A stretch of 36,368 nucleotides of DNA from Akkermansiaceae bacterium. GTDB lineage: Bacteria > Verrucomicrobiota > Verrucomicrobiia > Verrucomicrobiales > DEV007. A model generated the notes under the pieces. It was not told where the DNA came from. It ran no database searches and was given only the letters and a program-made list of their open reading frames with translations. Shown here piece after piece: positions 25,943 through 33,790 of the stretch. Location: positions 1-36,368 of the forward strand of contig JACKQE010000023.1 in NCBI GenBank assembly GCA_024233005.1. Direction: 5' to 3'. Both the position numbers and the translations under genes were made by a program. Within the stretch, counting starts at the first letter, position 1, and every line of letters begins with the position of its first letter.

Positions 25943-27724
25943 ATGAGCCGCTCCCCCCGCCCTGCTTTTTGCCTGCTTCTTCTCCTCGGCCTCTGGCATT
26001 CAGCCTTCTCAGACAGGCTTCGCGCCCAGGAACCCTCCGTCTCGGTCAATCTCGTTGGCAAACGGATCGGGATCGGTGAACAGGCGGTGCTGCTGATCAA
26101 GGTGGCCAATGCTCAGGCGGAGGGTTTTCCTGAAACTGTGGCCGCCGATGGCTTGAAAGTGGAATTCCGGGGTTCCAACACCACCCGGAAATTTGTGAAT
26201 GGAGTCTTCAGCCTGGAGATCGATTTCTATTACCAGATCACCGGAGAACGGGAAGGCACGTTGACTGTTCCCCCCATTCCTTTCACCTTGAATGGGAAGG
26301 CCACCGCCACTGCCACCCAGTCGATTGAGGTGTTCAAAAGAAAGCCCGGAGATCTCGCGATCGATGCCTCCAAGCCCTACTTTGCCCGTTTGGAATGCGG
26401 CGCCGCTGAGATTTACGAGGGCCAGACCCTGCCCATTGCGCTCACGGTGTATTCCCGCAGCAACATTCACCAGATCAATCCTCCGGATGTCCAAATTTCT
26501 GACAATGGACAGGTCCATGCGTTCTCCCGGGAAGTGGAGCAAAAGACGATCGAAGTGGATGGCTACACCTTCATCACGGCGGGCATCAAAAGCCAGGTGA
26601 CGGCGCTGCGTCCCGGCGAAATGACGCTGGGGCCAGGGAATATCGTGGCAACCATTCTGGAAAGCAGTGATCCCTTCGGCATGGGCAGCCGGAGTCTTTT
26701 TACCCAGACGGTGCCCCGAAAAATGAGCACCAACTCCCTCTCGATTGTGGTCAAGCCACTGCCCACCGAAGGCCGTCCGGCGAGTTTTCGCATGGGTTCG
26801 GTCGGCAATTTTGATCTCGGACTGGAAGTGAGCCCCCGGGAACTTCAGGCCGGGGATCCTCTCAGCATCGAGTTGACGCTCTCCGGCGAGGGAAGTTTGG
26901 AATCGATCGAGGCACCGGTCTTCATGCCGGCCAACAAGGAAGACTGGCGCATTTTTGATCCCAAGAAAACGATCGAACCCGGGGAAGAAGGAAAGCCCGG
27001 CAGGGCGGTGTTCACCCAGGTCATCATTCCCAAAAAACCCGTGGCAGAACTGCCTCCTTTTGAATTCGGCTTTTTTGATCCACAAACCGCCACTTACGGC
27101 GTGCGCCGCACCGAACCGGTGCCGCTCAAGATCAGCCAGGACTCCGCTCTCGCGGGATCCGCGCAATCGGCCGGGACAGTGGCTGGAAGTGAATACGTGA
27201 GCAACCGACCGGTGGATCTTTCCCCCTTGGCCAAGCCGAAAGCCCAGTTCGCTGACATTCTCCACATCAGCACGCTTCCCTTGATTCTCAGAACCCCGCC
27301 GGAACCGTTGCTGGCCGCGAAAACCTTCTGGCTCGCCCAGATTCCTCCGGCCCTGCTGTTCTTCGGTCTGGCGGGTTGGGGCACTCTTCGGTTGCTCCGG
27401 GAAAGGTCTTCCCGACGGCCCAAAGCTGCCGCGCCGGAAAGCTATCGATCCCTGCGGCACAAGGTCGACGTCCCGGAAACCCGGGCTCGGAGGGTTCCTT
27501 TCCTGCAGGCGGTGTTGGCCTGTCTGACCCAGTTGCGCCATCAGGCGGTGCACCAGAAATCCTCCGCCGAGTCCTTGGCTGCGATCGATCAATTGTCCGC
27601 TCGCGCCCAGCAAACCCTCTACGGACCGGAGGCGCAATCGCATCCGAACCAGCCGCTTTCGGAGGCTGAAATTGCCGGATGGATCCGTGAACTCGACCAA
27701 CTTGCTTCTGCCCTTCCCCGCTGA
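25943..27724 (+). CDS. batD: BatD: Bat operon membrane-anchored beta-domain protein
   Basis: A 593-residue BatD. The ATG at 25943 gives a clean signal peptide (residues about 1-28, FCLLLLLGLWHSAF...RAQ); the frame upstream to 25868 lies inside the BatBC end. The body is beta-rich with BatD landmarks (VSVNLVGKRIGIGEQAVLLIKV, FSLEIDFYYQITGEREGTLTVPPI, LQAGDPLSIELTLSGEGSLE). A single helix at about 463-483 anchors it, followed by a cytoplasmic helical tail with RARQTLYG-like end. It starts seven bases after BatBC and its TGA shares the A with the next ATG (TGATG). Confidence 0.9.
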   Translation: MSRSPRPAFCLLLLLGLWHSAFSDRLRAQEPSVSVNLVGKRIGIGEQAVLLIKVANAQAEGFPETVAADGLKVEFRGSNTTRKFVNGVFSLEIDFYYQITGEREGTLTVPPIPFTLNGKATATATQSIEVFKRKPGDLAIDASKPYFARLECGAAEIYEGQTLPIALTVYSRSNIHQINPPDVQISDNGQVHAFSREVEQKTIEVDGYTFITAGIKSQVTALRPGEMTLGPGNIVATILESSDPFGMGSRSLFTQTVPRKMSTNSLSIVVKPLPTEGRPASFRMGSVGNFDLGLEVSPRELQAGDPLSIELTLSGEGSLESIEAPVFMPANKEDWRIFDPKKTIEPGEEGKPGRAVFTQVIIPKKPVAELPPFEFGFFDPQTATYGVRRTEPVPLKISQDSALAGSAQSAGTVAGSEYVSNRPVDLSPLAKPKAQFADILHISTLPLILRTPPEPLLAAKTFWLAQIPPALLFFGLAGWGTLRLLRERSSRRPKAAAPESYRSLRHKVDVPETRARRVPFLQAVLACLTQLRHQAVHQKSSAESLAAIDQLSARAQQTLYGPEAQSHPNQPLSEAEIAGWIRELDQLASALPR

Positions 27725-28536
27725 TGCCCTTTTCTCTCTGCAATCGACTGATCCTGGCTGGCCTGGCAGCTTTCCTTTTTGCCGGTTTTGCCCCCGTCTC
27801 TCTCTCCGCGCAGGAGCCCGCGGTGCTGTTCATCACGGCCAACACGGCCTATGAAAACGGGGATTATGCCACCGCCGAGGCCAATTATCGCCAGATTGCC
27901 GAGCAATACCGCAATGTCTCTCCCGATGTATTTTACAATCTGGGCAACTCCCTGTTCCGCCTCGGTCGTCCCGGCGAGGCGATGCTCTGGTATCAGCGAG
28001 TGCTCGTGCTTCAACCGGATCATCCCGAAGTGCAGCAGAATCTTAAGTTCCTCCGATCCCAGATCGCCTTTCTGGAGTTCGAGGCGACGGGGCTCGACAG
28101 TTGGTGGCTCCGATTCACTGCCAACCAGCTGGGGGGCATGGGCTTCGCGGCGCTCTGGATCGCTCTGATCTGCCTGGTGACCATGGTGGTGATTCGGTCC
28201 TGGAGGACCTGGCGCCCCGTTTTTCTGTTGGCGGCGGTATGCTTCCTGGTGATCGCGGGCTTCTTTCTGTGGGGCTTCCGGGCCCGGATGACCCGTCTGG
28301 CAGTGGAAAACCGAGCCATCGTGACCGCCCCGGATGTCAGTGCTTTGACGAGTCCTTTGGCGGATGCCAAGACCGTGATTGAACTGCCTCCCGGCTCGGA
28401 ACTCCGCATGGTGGAGGATCGGGGTCCGTGGGTGCGGGTGGAAATTCCAGGGAATATTCGCGGGTGGCTCCGGGCCGAAAGTCTTCAGCGCATCTGGCCT
28501 TTGCCGCCCCCCGCCTCCCAGTCCTCTGCTTCCTGA
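27724..28536 (+). CDS. batE: BatE: TPR and SH3-like protein
   Basis: A 270-residue protein. Residues 1-30 are a signal peptide ending SLSAQ. TPR repeats lie at about 35-115 (FITANTAYENGDYATAEANYRQIA, VFYNLGNSLFRLGRPGEAMLWYQRVL). Two membrane helices follow (about 138-157 and 163-184), then a bacterial SH3-like domain (about 195-258, with NRAIVTAPDV...ELPPGSELRMVEDRGPWVRVEIPGNIRGWL). This is the classic BatE architecture. It overlaps batD by one base and is followed by the ABC ATPase after five bases. Confidence 0.9.
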   Translation: MPFSLCNRLILAGLAAFLFAGFAPVSLSAQEPAVLFITANTAYENGDYATAEANYRQIAEQYRNVSPDVFYNLGNSLFRLGRPGEAMLWYQRVLVLQPDHPEVQQNLKFLRSQIAFLEFEATGLDSWWLRFTANQLGGMGFAALWIALICLVTMVVIRSWRTWRPVFLLAAVCFLVIAGFFLWGFRARMTRLAVENRAIVTAPDVSALTSPLADAKTVIELPPGSELRMVEDRGPWVRVEIPGNIRGWLRAESLQRIWPLPPPASQSSAS

Positions 28537-28541
28537 GCCCT

Positions 28542-29213
28542 ATGGTTCACTGTGACGGTCTTCTTTTCCAGTATCCCGCCGGTGAGTTTTCGCTCCGGGT
28601 CGCTTCGTTTGAGGTCGCGGAAGGGCAGTCCGTCGCCATTGTCGGACCAAGTGGTTGCGGTAAGAGCACCCTCCTCAAGCTCATCGCCGGTATTTTGGTT
28701 CCTGCCGAGGGAGCCATCCGTGTTGCCGACCAACCCCTCTCCTCCCTTCCGCTTCCGCAGCGCCAACGATTCCGTGCTTCCCGCATCGGCATGGTCTTTC
28801 AGGAGTTTGAACTGGTCGATTATCTCTCGGTTGAGGACAACATTCTGCTGCCCTATTACCTGAGTGACGGATTGACGCTCGACGGTTCCGTCCGGGAGCG
28901 GGCCCGAACTCTCGCCGCTGCGGTGGGCATCGGCGATTTCCTCCCGCGTCATCCCCGGTCGATGTCCCAGGGGGAACGCCAACGGGTCGCCATCTGCCGG
29001 GCTCTTGTGACCAAGCCTGGATTGGTTCTTGCCGATGAACCCACCGCGAGCCTCGATCCGGCAAACCAGACCCGCAGCGTGGCCCTGCTTCGCGAGCAGT
29101 CCGCCGGTGTCGGCGCCGCGCTGGTCATGGTCACCCATGATCACGGAACCTTGGCGGGATTTGACCGGGTGGTCGATCTCGGCAGTCTGGTCACGATCAC
29201 TCCCACGGTATGA
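28542..29213 (+). CDS. LolD/MacB-type ABC transporter ATPase
   Basis: A 223-residue nucleotide-binding subunit. Walker A GPSGCGKST at 35-43, Q-loop Q87 in GMVFQEFELVDYLSVEDNILLP, signature MSQGERQRV at 141-149, Walker B LVLADEP at 161-167, and H-loop H199 in MVTHDHG are all intact. The FQEFELVDYLSVEDNI pattern is that of LolD/MacB/FtsE-type ATPases that energise mechanotransmission rather than ordinary import. The ATG at 28542 gives the family length; a start at 28428 would lie inside batE. Four-base overlap with the permease (ATGA at 29210-29213). Confidence 0.93.
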   Translation: MVHCDGLLFQYPAGEFSLRVASFEVAEGQSVAIVGPSGCGKSTLLKLIAGILVPAEGAIRVADQPLSSLPLPQRQRFRASRIGMVFQEFELVDYLSVEDNILLPYYLSDGLTLDGSVRERARTLAAAVGIGDFLPRHPRSMSQGERQRVAICRALVTKPGLVLADEPTASLDPANQTRSVALLREQSAGVGAALVMVTHDHGTLAGFDRVVDLGSLVTITPTV

Positions 29214-30394
29214 AGCTCACCGGCAGTCTCTATCTCGGGTGGCGGCATCTCCAGCGTCACAAAGCCAAGACCGCCCTCCTCACCGGCGCGTTAACCCTGG
29301 CGGTGTTTCTTCCCGTCGGGGTTTCGCTCTTTGTGAGTCAGGCGGAAACCCGGCTCCGGGCCCGCGCGGTGGAAACTCCCCTCCTCCTGGGGGCTCCCGG
29401 CAGCCCGTTGGAACTCGTCTTCAACGGTCTCTATTTCAACCAACCGGAACTGGCACCGCTCACGATGAGACAGATGCATGAGACGAGGGAGGGAAACTGG
29501 GGACATGCCATCCCGCTCAATGCGCGCTACCACGCCCGCGGTCACCGCATTGTCGGGACCTCTCTGGATTACTTCACCTTCCGTCGTCTTTCGATCGCGC
29601 AGGGCACCCAGATGGTGCGTCTCGGGGATTGTGTCCTCGGGGCCTCCGTGGCCCGCCAGTGGGAACTCGGCCCGGGCGATCATGTCATTTCCTCGCCGGA
29701 AGCGCTTTTTGACATGGCCGGAGTGTATCCTTTGAAAATGCGGATCACCGGGGTGCTGGCGCCCACCGGCGGAGCGGATGACCGGGCCATCTTCACCGAT
29801 GTGAAAACGACTTGGGTCATCTCCGGTCTGGCCCATGGCCATCAGGATGCGACCAAAGTTTCGGACAATGAAGTTCTCGGCAAAGCCAAGGACGGCACGG
29901 TGACGCTCAACGCCTCGGTCGTCGAATACAACGAAATCACCCCGGACAATGTCGCCTCCTTCCATTTCCATGGGGATTCCGAGGATTTCCCGCTGACCTC
30001 GGCCATCATTCTGCCCCGTGACCACAAAGGCAAGACCATCCTCCTCGGGCGCTACCAGGACCGCAAAGGGGAGGTCCAACTGGTGGAGCCTCCGTTGGTG
30101 ATGGACAATCTTTTCACCACCGTGTTCCAGATCCGCGATGTTGTGGTCGCGGCGCTCGCTCTGGTCGCGGGAGCCGCGCTGCTCATCTCAGCCCTGGTCT
30201 TCGCCCTCTCCCATCGGCTCCGCCAACGCGAATTTGACAGCCTCAAGGCGATCGGGGCCGATGCCGCCAGCCTCCGGGCTCTGATCCTGTTCGAAGGCGG
30301 ATTCGTCATCGTGGCAAGCCTCGCCATGGCGGGGCTCCTGACCGCCATCCTGCGGGCTCTCGCTCCTTGGCTGGTGCGCTTGGTGGCGGGGTAG
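29210..30394 (+). CDS. FtsX-like (MacB/LolC-type) ABC transporter permease with a short C-terminus
   Basis: A 394-residue permease. Helix 1 is at about 22-42, then a large periplasmic domain to about 305, then the FtsX domain with helices at about 311-333 and 359-381. The coupling segment RQREFDSLKAIGADAASLRALILFEGG between them is typical. The family normally has one more helix after this; here the protein ends at LVRLVAG, so the fourth helix is missing or the helix is very short. It is the last gene of the Bat operon and stops three bases before the convergent lipid operon's last gene ends. Substrate unknown; lipoprotein or envelope lipid handling is only suggested by context. Confidence 0.88.
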   Translation: MKLTGSLYLGWRHLQRHKAKTALLTGALTLAVFLPVGVSLFVSQAETRLRARAVETPLLLGAPGSPLELVFNGLYFNQPELAPLTMRQMHETREGNWGHAIPLNARYHARGHRIVGTSLDYFTFRRLSIAQGTQMVRLGDCVLGASVARQWELGPGDHVISSPEALFDMAGVYPLKMRITGVLAPTGGADDRAIFTDVKTTWVISGLAHGHQDATKVSDNEVLGKAKDGTVTLNASVVEYNEITPDNVASFHFHGDSEDFPLTSAIILPRDHKGKTILLGRYQDRKGEVQLVEPPLVMDNLFTTVFQIRDVVVAALALVAGAALLISALVFALSHRLRQREFDSLKAIGADAASLRALILFEGGFVIVASLAMAGLLTAILRALAPWLVRLVAG

Positions 30395-30397
30395 TAT

Positions 30398-32479
30398 TCA
30401 GCCGGGTTGGCTGCGGATCCATTCCGAAGGGGTGAAGGCCTCGCCTTCCCGCGCGGCGAGGGCTTCCAGCTTCTCGCGCACCACGGGCCACCCGAGCGCC
30501 TTGGCCCAGGCGATGGGGCCTCCGCGGAACGGGGCGAATCCGGTCCCGAAGATCATCGCAAAATCCACGTCGTCCTCGCTGTGGGCCACCTCTTCTTCCA
30601 GGCAGCGGGTCGCTTCATTGACCATGAGGAGAGCCAACCGTTCGGCCACGGCGGCCTTGTCCGGAAGATTGGCCGGAGCCGTGCCGTGGGCGCGCCGGAC
30701 GAGGGCGTTGTCACTCACCGCCTTTCCTTTGGACTTCCGGTGTTCATAGATCCCCTCGCCGGTCTTGCGGCCGAAAAAACCATTCTGCACGAGGCGGTCG
30801 AGGATCTGCGGAATCGCAAACCGATCCCCGAAGGCGCTCTGCATGGTGTGAGCGACGTGGAGAGCCACATCCAGCCCGACTTCGTCGAGCAGCCGCAGGG
30901 GGCCCATCGGCATGCCGAAATCGAGCATCGCCTCATCGATCAGTTTGGCGTCCCACCCGGCATCGAACAGACGCCCCGCCTCGATCAGATAGGGCATCAG
31001 AATGCGGTTGACGAGAAAACCGGGACGGTCCCCCACGACCACCGGGAGCTTGCCGAGCTTCCGGACAAAAGCCAGCGCGGTTTCCACGACCTCGGGGGAG
31101 GTGTGCGGAGTGGTCACGATCTCAACCAACTGCATCCGCGCCACGGGGTTGAAGAAATGCAGGCCAATGAGCCGGTCCCGTCGCCCGATTTCCGGATCTT
31201 CAGCCAATTGGGAAACCGGCAGGGCTGAGGTGTTGGTCGCGAGAAGGGTGTCGGCGCGGGTCCGTCCGGCGAGGTCCCGAAAAATCTTCCGTTTGATCTC
31301 CAGGTCCTCGACCGCCGCCTCGATGACGAGATCGATGCTCTGCATCGGCACCACGGTCGCTGAAGGAATGACATTCCCGGAGAGCCGGTGGGCTTCCGTT
31401 TCGGTGAAGATCCGGTGTTTCACCGCATCGCGGAACAACTGCCTCACCGAGCGCAGGCCGGCGCCCACCCGCGCAGGATCAAGGTCCCGCAGCAGCACCG
31501 GGATCTTCCGTGCGGCGAGCCACTGGGCGATGCCCGATCCCATGACTCCGGCGCCTATCACGGCCACCCGGGAGACGGTGTTCGGGGTGACAGGGTCCGG
31601 GGAAAAGTGGAACTTACGCGCTCGTTCCTGAAGGTGGAACACCCGCAGCAATTGGCGGGCTTCCGGCGAGGTCGCGAGACTGCGGACCGCTGTTCGCTCA
31701 CGGGTCATGGAGTCGGTGAGGGATCCTGAAACCGCCTGGGTCACCACCTGGAGCGCGGCATCGATGGCGGGATAGTTTCCCCGGGACCGGGCCCGGGCTT
31801 TGCCGCCGGCCACCCGGCGAATGACCAGGGCGGAGAGCGGATTGTTGGTCAGCCAATGCGAGGGCCTTCTAGGCTTCCCTTTGGCGAGGAGCTGGTCCGT
31901 GAGTGTTCCGAGGCGTTCCCGCGCGGCGACTCCATCGACCAGCCCGAGTTTTTTGGCCTGGCGCCCAGCGAGCTGTTTCCCGCCGAGAATGAGATCCAGT
32001 GCCGCGGGCAACCCGATGAGCCGGGGCAAACGGGACGAGCCTCCCCAGGCGGGCAGAATGCCGAGCTGGGTTTCCGGCAGGCCGATCTTCGTCGACCGAT
32101 CGTCGCTGGCCACCCGCCAGTCGCAGGCCAGGGCCAGTTCGCACCCGCCTCCGAGACAGGCGCCGTGAATTTCCGCCACCGTGATGCAGGAAAGTCCCGC
32201 AATTTTTTGGAAGACGCGTTGTCCCTGGATGAGAAACAGCTCCAGATCTTCCGGAGAGGCGTTCTCCAGCACGTTGAGGTCGGCCCCGGCGACAAAGATG
32301 CTGTCTTTGGCAGTGCGGAAAACCAGGGATGTGGCCGACGGCAGCCGCGTCACGGAATCGACCAATTCTTCGAGGGCCTGCAGCGTGGCGGGATCGAAAA
32401 TGTTGGCCGTGGAATCGGGGCGATCAAAGGTGATCGTGAACCGGCCGTCAGAGAAGGTGCTGGTGAAAGGTGAGGACAT
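30398..32479 (-). CDS. FadB/FadJ-type enoyl-CoA hydratase / 3-hydroxyacyl-CoA dehydrogenase
   Basis: A 693-residue bifunctional beta-oxidation enzyme. The hydratase half keeps the oxyanion glycines and both catalytic glutamates (E114 in GGCELALACD, E136 in LPETQLGILPAWGGS). The dehydrogenase half has the NAD-binding GAGVMGSG at 309-316 and the catalytic HFFNPVARMQLVEIV block. The C-terminal dehydrogenase domain is present (GFFGRKTGEGIYEHRK, FGTGFAPFRGGPIAWA). It hydrates trans-2-enoyl-CoA and oxidises the product to 3-ketoacyl-CoA. It is the last gene of the lipid operon, 33 bases after the thiolase. Confidence 0.94.
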   Translation of the reverse strand: MSSPFTSTFSDGRFTITFDRPDSTANIFDPATLQALEELVDSVTRLPSATSLVFRTAKDSIFVAGADLNVLENASPEDLELFLIQGQRVFQKIAGLSCITVAEIHGACLGGGCELALACDWRVASDDRSTKIGLPETQLGILPAWGGSSRLPRLIGLPAALDLILGGKQLAGRQAKKLGLVDGVAARERLGTLTDQLLAKGKPRRPSHWLTNNPLSALVIRRVAGGKARARSRGNYPAIDAALQVVTQAVSGSLTDSMTRERTAVRSLATSPEARQLLRVFHLQERARKFHFSPDPVTPNTVSRVAVIGAGVMGSGIAQWLAARKIPVLLRDLDPARVGAGLRSVRQLFRDAVKHRIFTETEAHRLSGNVIPSATVVPMQSIDLVIEAAVEDLEIKRKIFRDLAGRTRADTLLATNTSALPVSQLAEDPEIGRRDRLIGLHFFNPVARMQLVEIVTTPHTSPEVVETALAFVRKLGKLPVVVGDRPGFLVNRILMPYLIEAGRLFDAGWDAKLIDEAMLDFGMPMGPLRLLDEVGLDVALHVAHTMQSAFGDRFAIPQILDRLVQNGFFGRKTGEGIYEHRKSKGKAVSDNALVRRAHGTAPANLPDKAAVAERLALLMVNEATRCLEEEVAHSEDDVDFAMIFGTGFAPFRGGPIAWAKALGWPVVREKLEALAAREGEAFTPSEWIRSQPG

Positions 32480-32512
32480 GGTGGGAAATCGTGGTCTGAT
32501 GACAGTGGGCGT

Positions 32513-33778
32513 TCAGGCTTCCCGCTCGAACCAGGCGGCACCGCCCTGCCCGCCCCCGATGCAGAGGGAAACGAGGGCCCTTTTGCCGCCATTGCGGGCC
32601 AGTTCTTTCAACGCGGTGAGGATCAGCCTCCCGCCAGTGGCTCCGACCGGATGGCCGAGGGCGATGGCGCCGCCGTTGGGATTGAGTTTCTCCATTGGAA
32701 TGGTGAGGGAGGCATCTTCACTGGCGAGCTTATTGACCACTCCGAGCACCTGGGCGGCAAACGCCTCATTGATTTCGATGGTGTCGGCCTGGTCGGGTCG
32801 CAGCCCGGACGTCGCCGCCACCCGCCGGATCGCCCCGACCGGTCCCAGTCCCATCCGTTCCGGATCGCATCCCCACCAGGCGTAGTCGACGAGCCGCCCG
32901 AGGGGCTGTAGACCCAGCGATTCCGCCCGGCGCCGCGTTGCCACGAGCAGGGCCACGGCGCCGTCGGTGATCTGGGAACTGTTCCCGGCGGTCACGGTGC
33001 CGGTCCCGGGTTCGAAGACCGGCTTCAATTTCGCGAGGGCTTCGGAAGTTTGATTGGCCCGGGGCCCATTGTCTTCCGCTAGGAAACCTGCCTTGGAATC
33101 GGGCAGGTAAAAAGGAGCGATTTCCTCGGCCAACTTCCCTCTGGAAGCGCAGGCCTTGAGATGAGAGGCGAGAGCAAAGGCATCCTGCTCTCCCCGGGTG
33201 ATTCCGAGTTCCCGGGCCAGCACTTCGGCAGTTTCCCCCATGTTGAGACCGACCACGGGATCTGTCAGTCCCATTTTCAAGCCAATCCGGGGCGCGAAAT
33301 CGGCGGGACGGAATTTCGCCAGCAACGCCATCCGTTGTCCCAGCGATCGGGCTCGGCTCAGGGCCGTGAATTTCTCGGCCGTCGCCTGGGGATAGTAAAA
33401 CGGAATCCGGGACATGCTTTCGGTGCCCCCGACAATGTAAATCTGTCCCCGACCGGCGGCCATTTTCTCGGCGGCACTGGTCAGGCTTTCCAGCGAGGAC
33501 GCACAGTTCCGATGGACGGTCATCGCCGGTTTGCTTTTGGGAATGCCGGCCCGCAACGCGATGACCCGGGCAATGTTGGCGGCCTCGGCGGGTTGGGAAA
33601 CACAGCCGAAGATGGTTTCATCGACCAGGTCGGGATCCAGTCCGGTCCGGGCCAGCAGAGCCACCACGGCCTGGCGTCCGAGTTCCACCGCATCGATCCC
33701 GGCGAGATCGCTCCCCATCCGGGCAAAGGGGGTGCGCACTCCGTCGAGGATGACCAATTGTTTGTCCGAGCTTGCCAT
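32513..33778 (-). CDS. Acetyl-CoA C-acyltransferase (3-ketoacyl-CoA thiolase, FadI/HADHB-like)
   Basis: A 421-residue thiolase that cleaves 3-ketoacyl-CoA with CoA to acetyl-CoA and a shortened acyl-CoA. The nucleophile C92 lies in TVHRNCASSLES; the second active-site residues are H376 in ALGHPVGATGG and C406 in SLCIGGGQGG. Length and sequence (NMGETAEVLARELGITRGEQDAFA, GTVTAGNSSQITDGAVA) resemble FadI/HADHB beta subunits, the natural partner of the hydratase-dehydrogenase downstream. The ATG at 33778 lies 12 bases after the ligase stop, without a Shine-Dalgarno. Confidence 0.94.
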   Translation of the reverse strand: MASSDKQLVILDGVRTPFARMGSDLAGIDAVELGRQAVVALLARTGLDPDLVDETIFGCVSQPAEAANIARVIALRAGIPKSKPAMTVHRNCASSLESLTSAAEKMAAGRGQIYIVGGTESMSRIPFYYPQATAEKFTALSRARSLGQRMALLAKFRPADFAPRIGLKMGLTDPVVGLNMGETAEVLARELGITRGEQDAFALASHLKACASRGKLAEEIAPFYLPDSKAGFLAEDNGPRANQTSEALAKLKPVFEPGTGTVTAGNSSQITDGAVALLVATRRRAESLGLQPLGRLVDYAWWGCDPERMGLGPVGAIRRVAATSGLRPDQADTIEINEAFAAQVLGVVNKLASEDASLTIPMEKLNPNGGAIALGHPVGATGGRLILTALKELARNGGKRALVSLCIGGGQGGAAWFEREA

Positions 33779-33790
33779 GAGTGTGGGATT

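Noticed and set aside
22825..26109. A very long open frame (1094 codons) on the minus strand opposite batA and batBC
   Set aside because: It is antisense to well-supported genes, its leucine/valine run is only the complement of the Lys/Glu tract, and it has no recognisable domain. High GC makes such shadow frames common.
26009..27700. 563-codon minus-strand frame opposite batD
   Set aside because: No domain-like sequence and fully antisense to batD, which has a signal peptide and family motifs.
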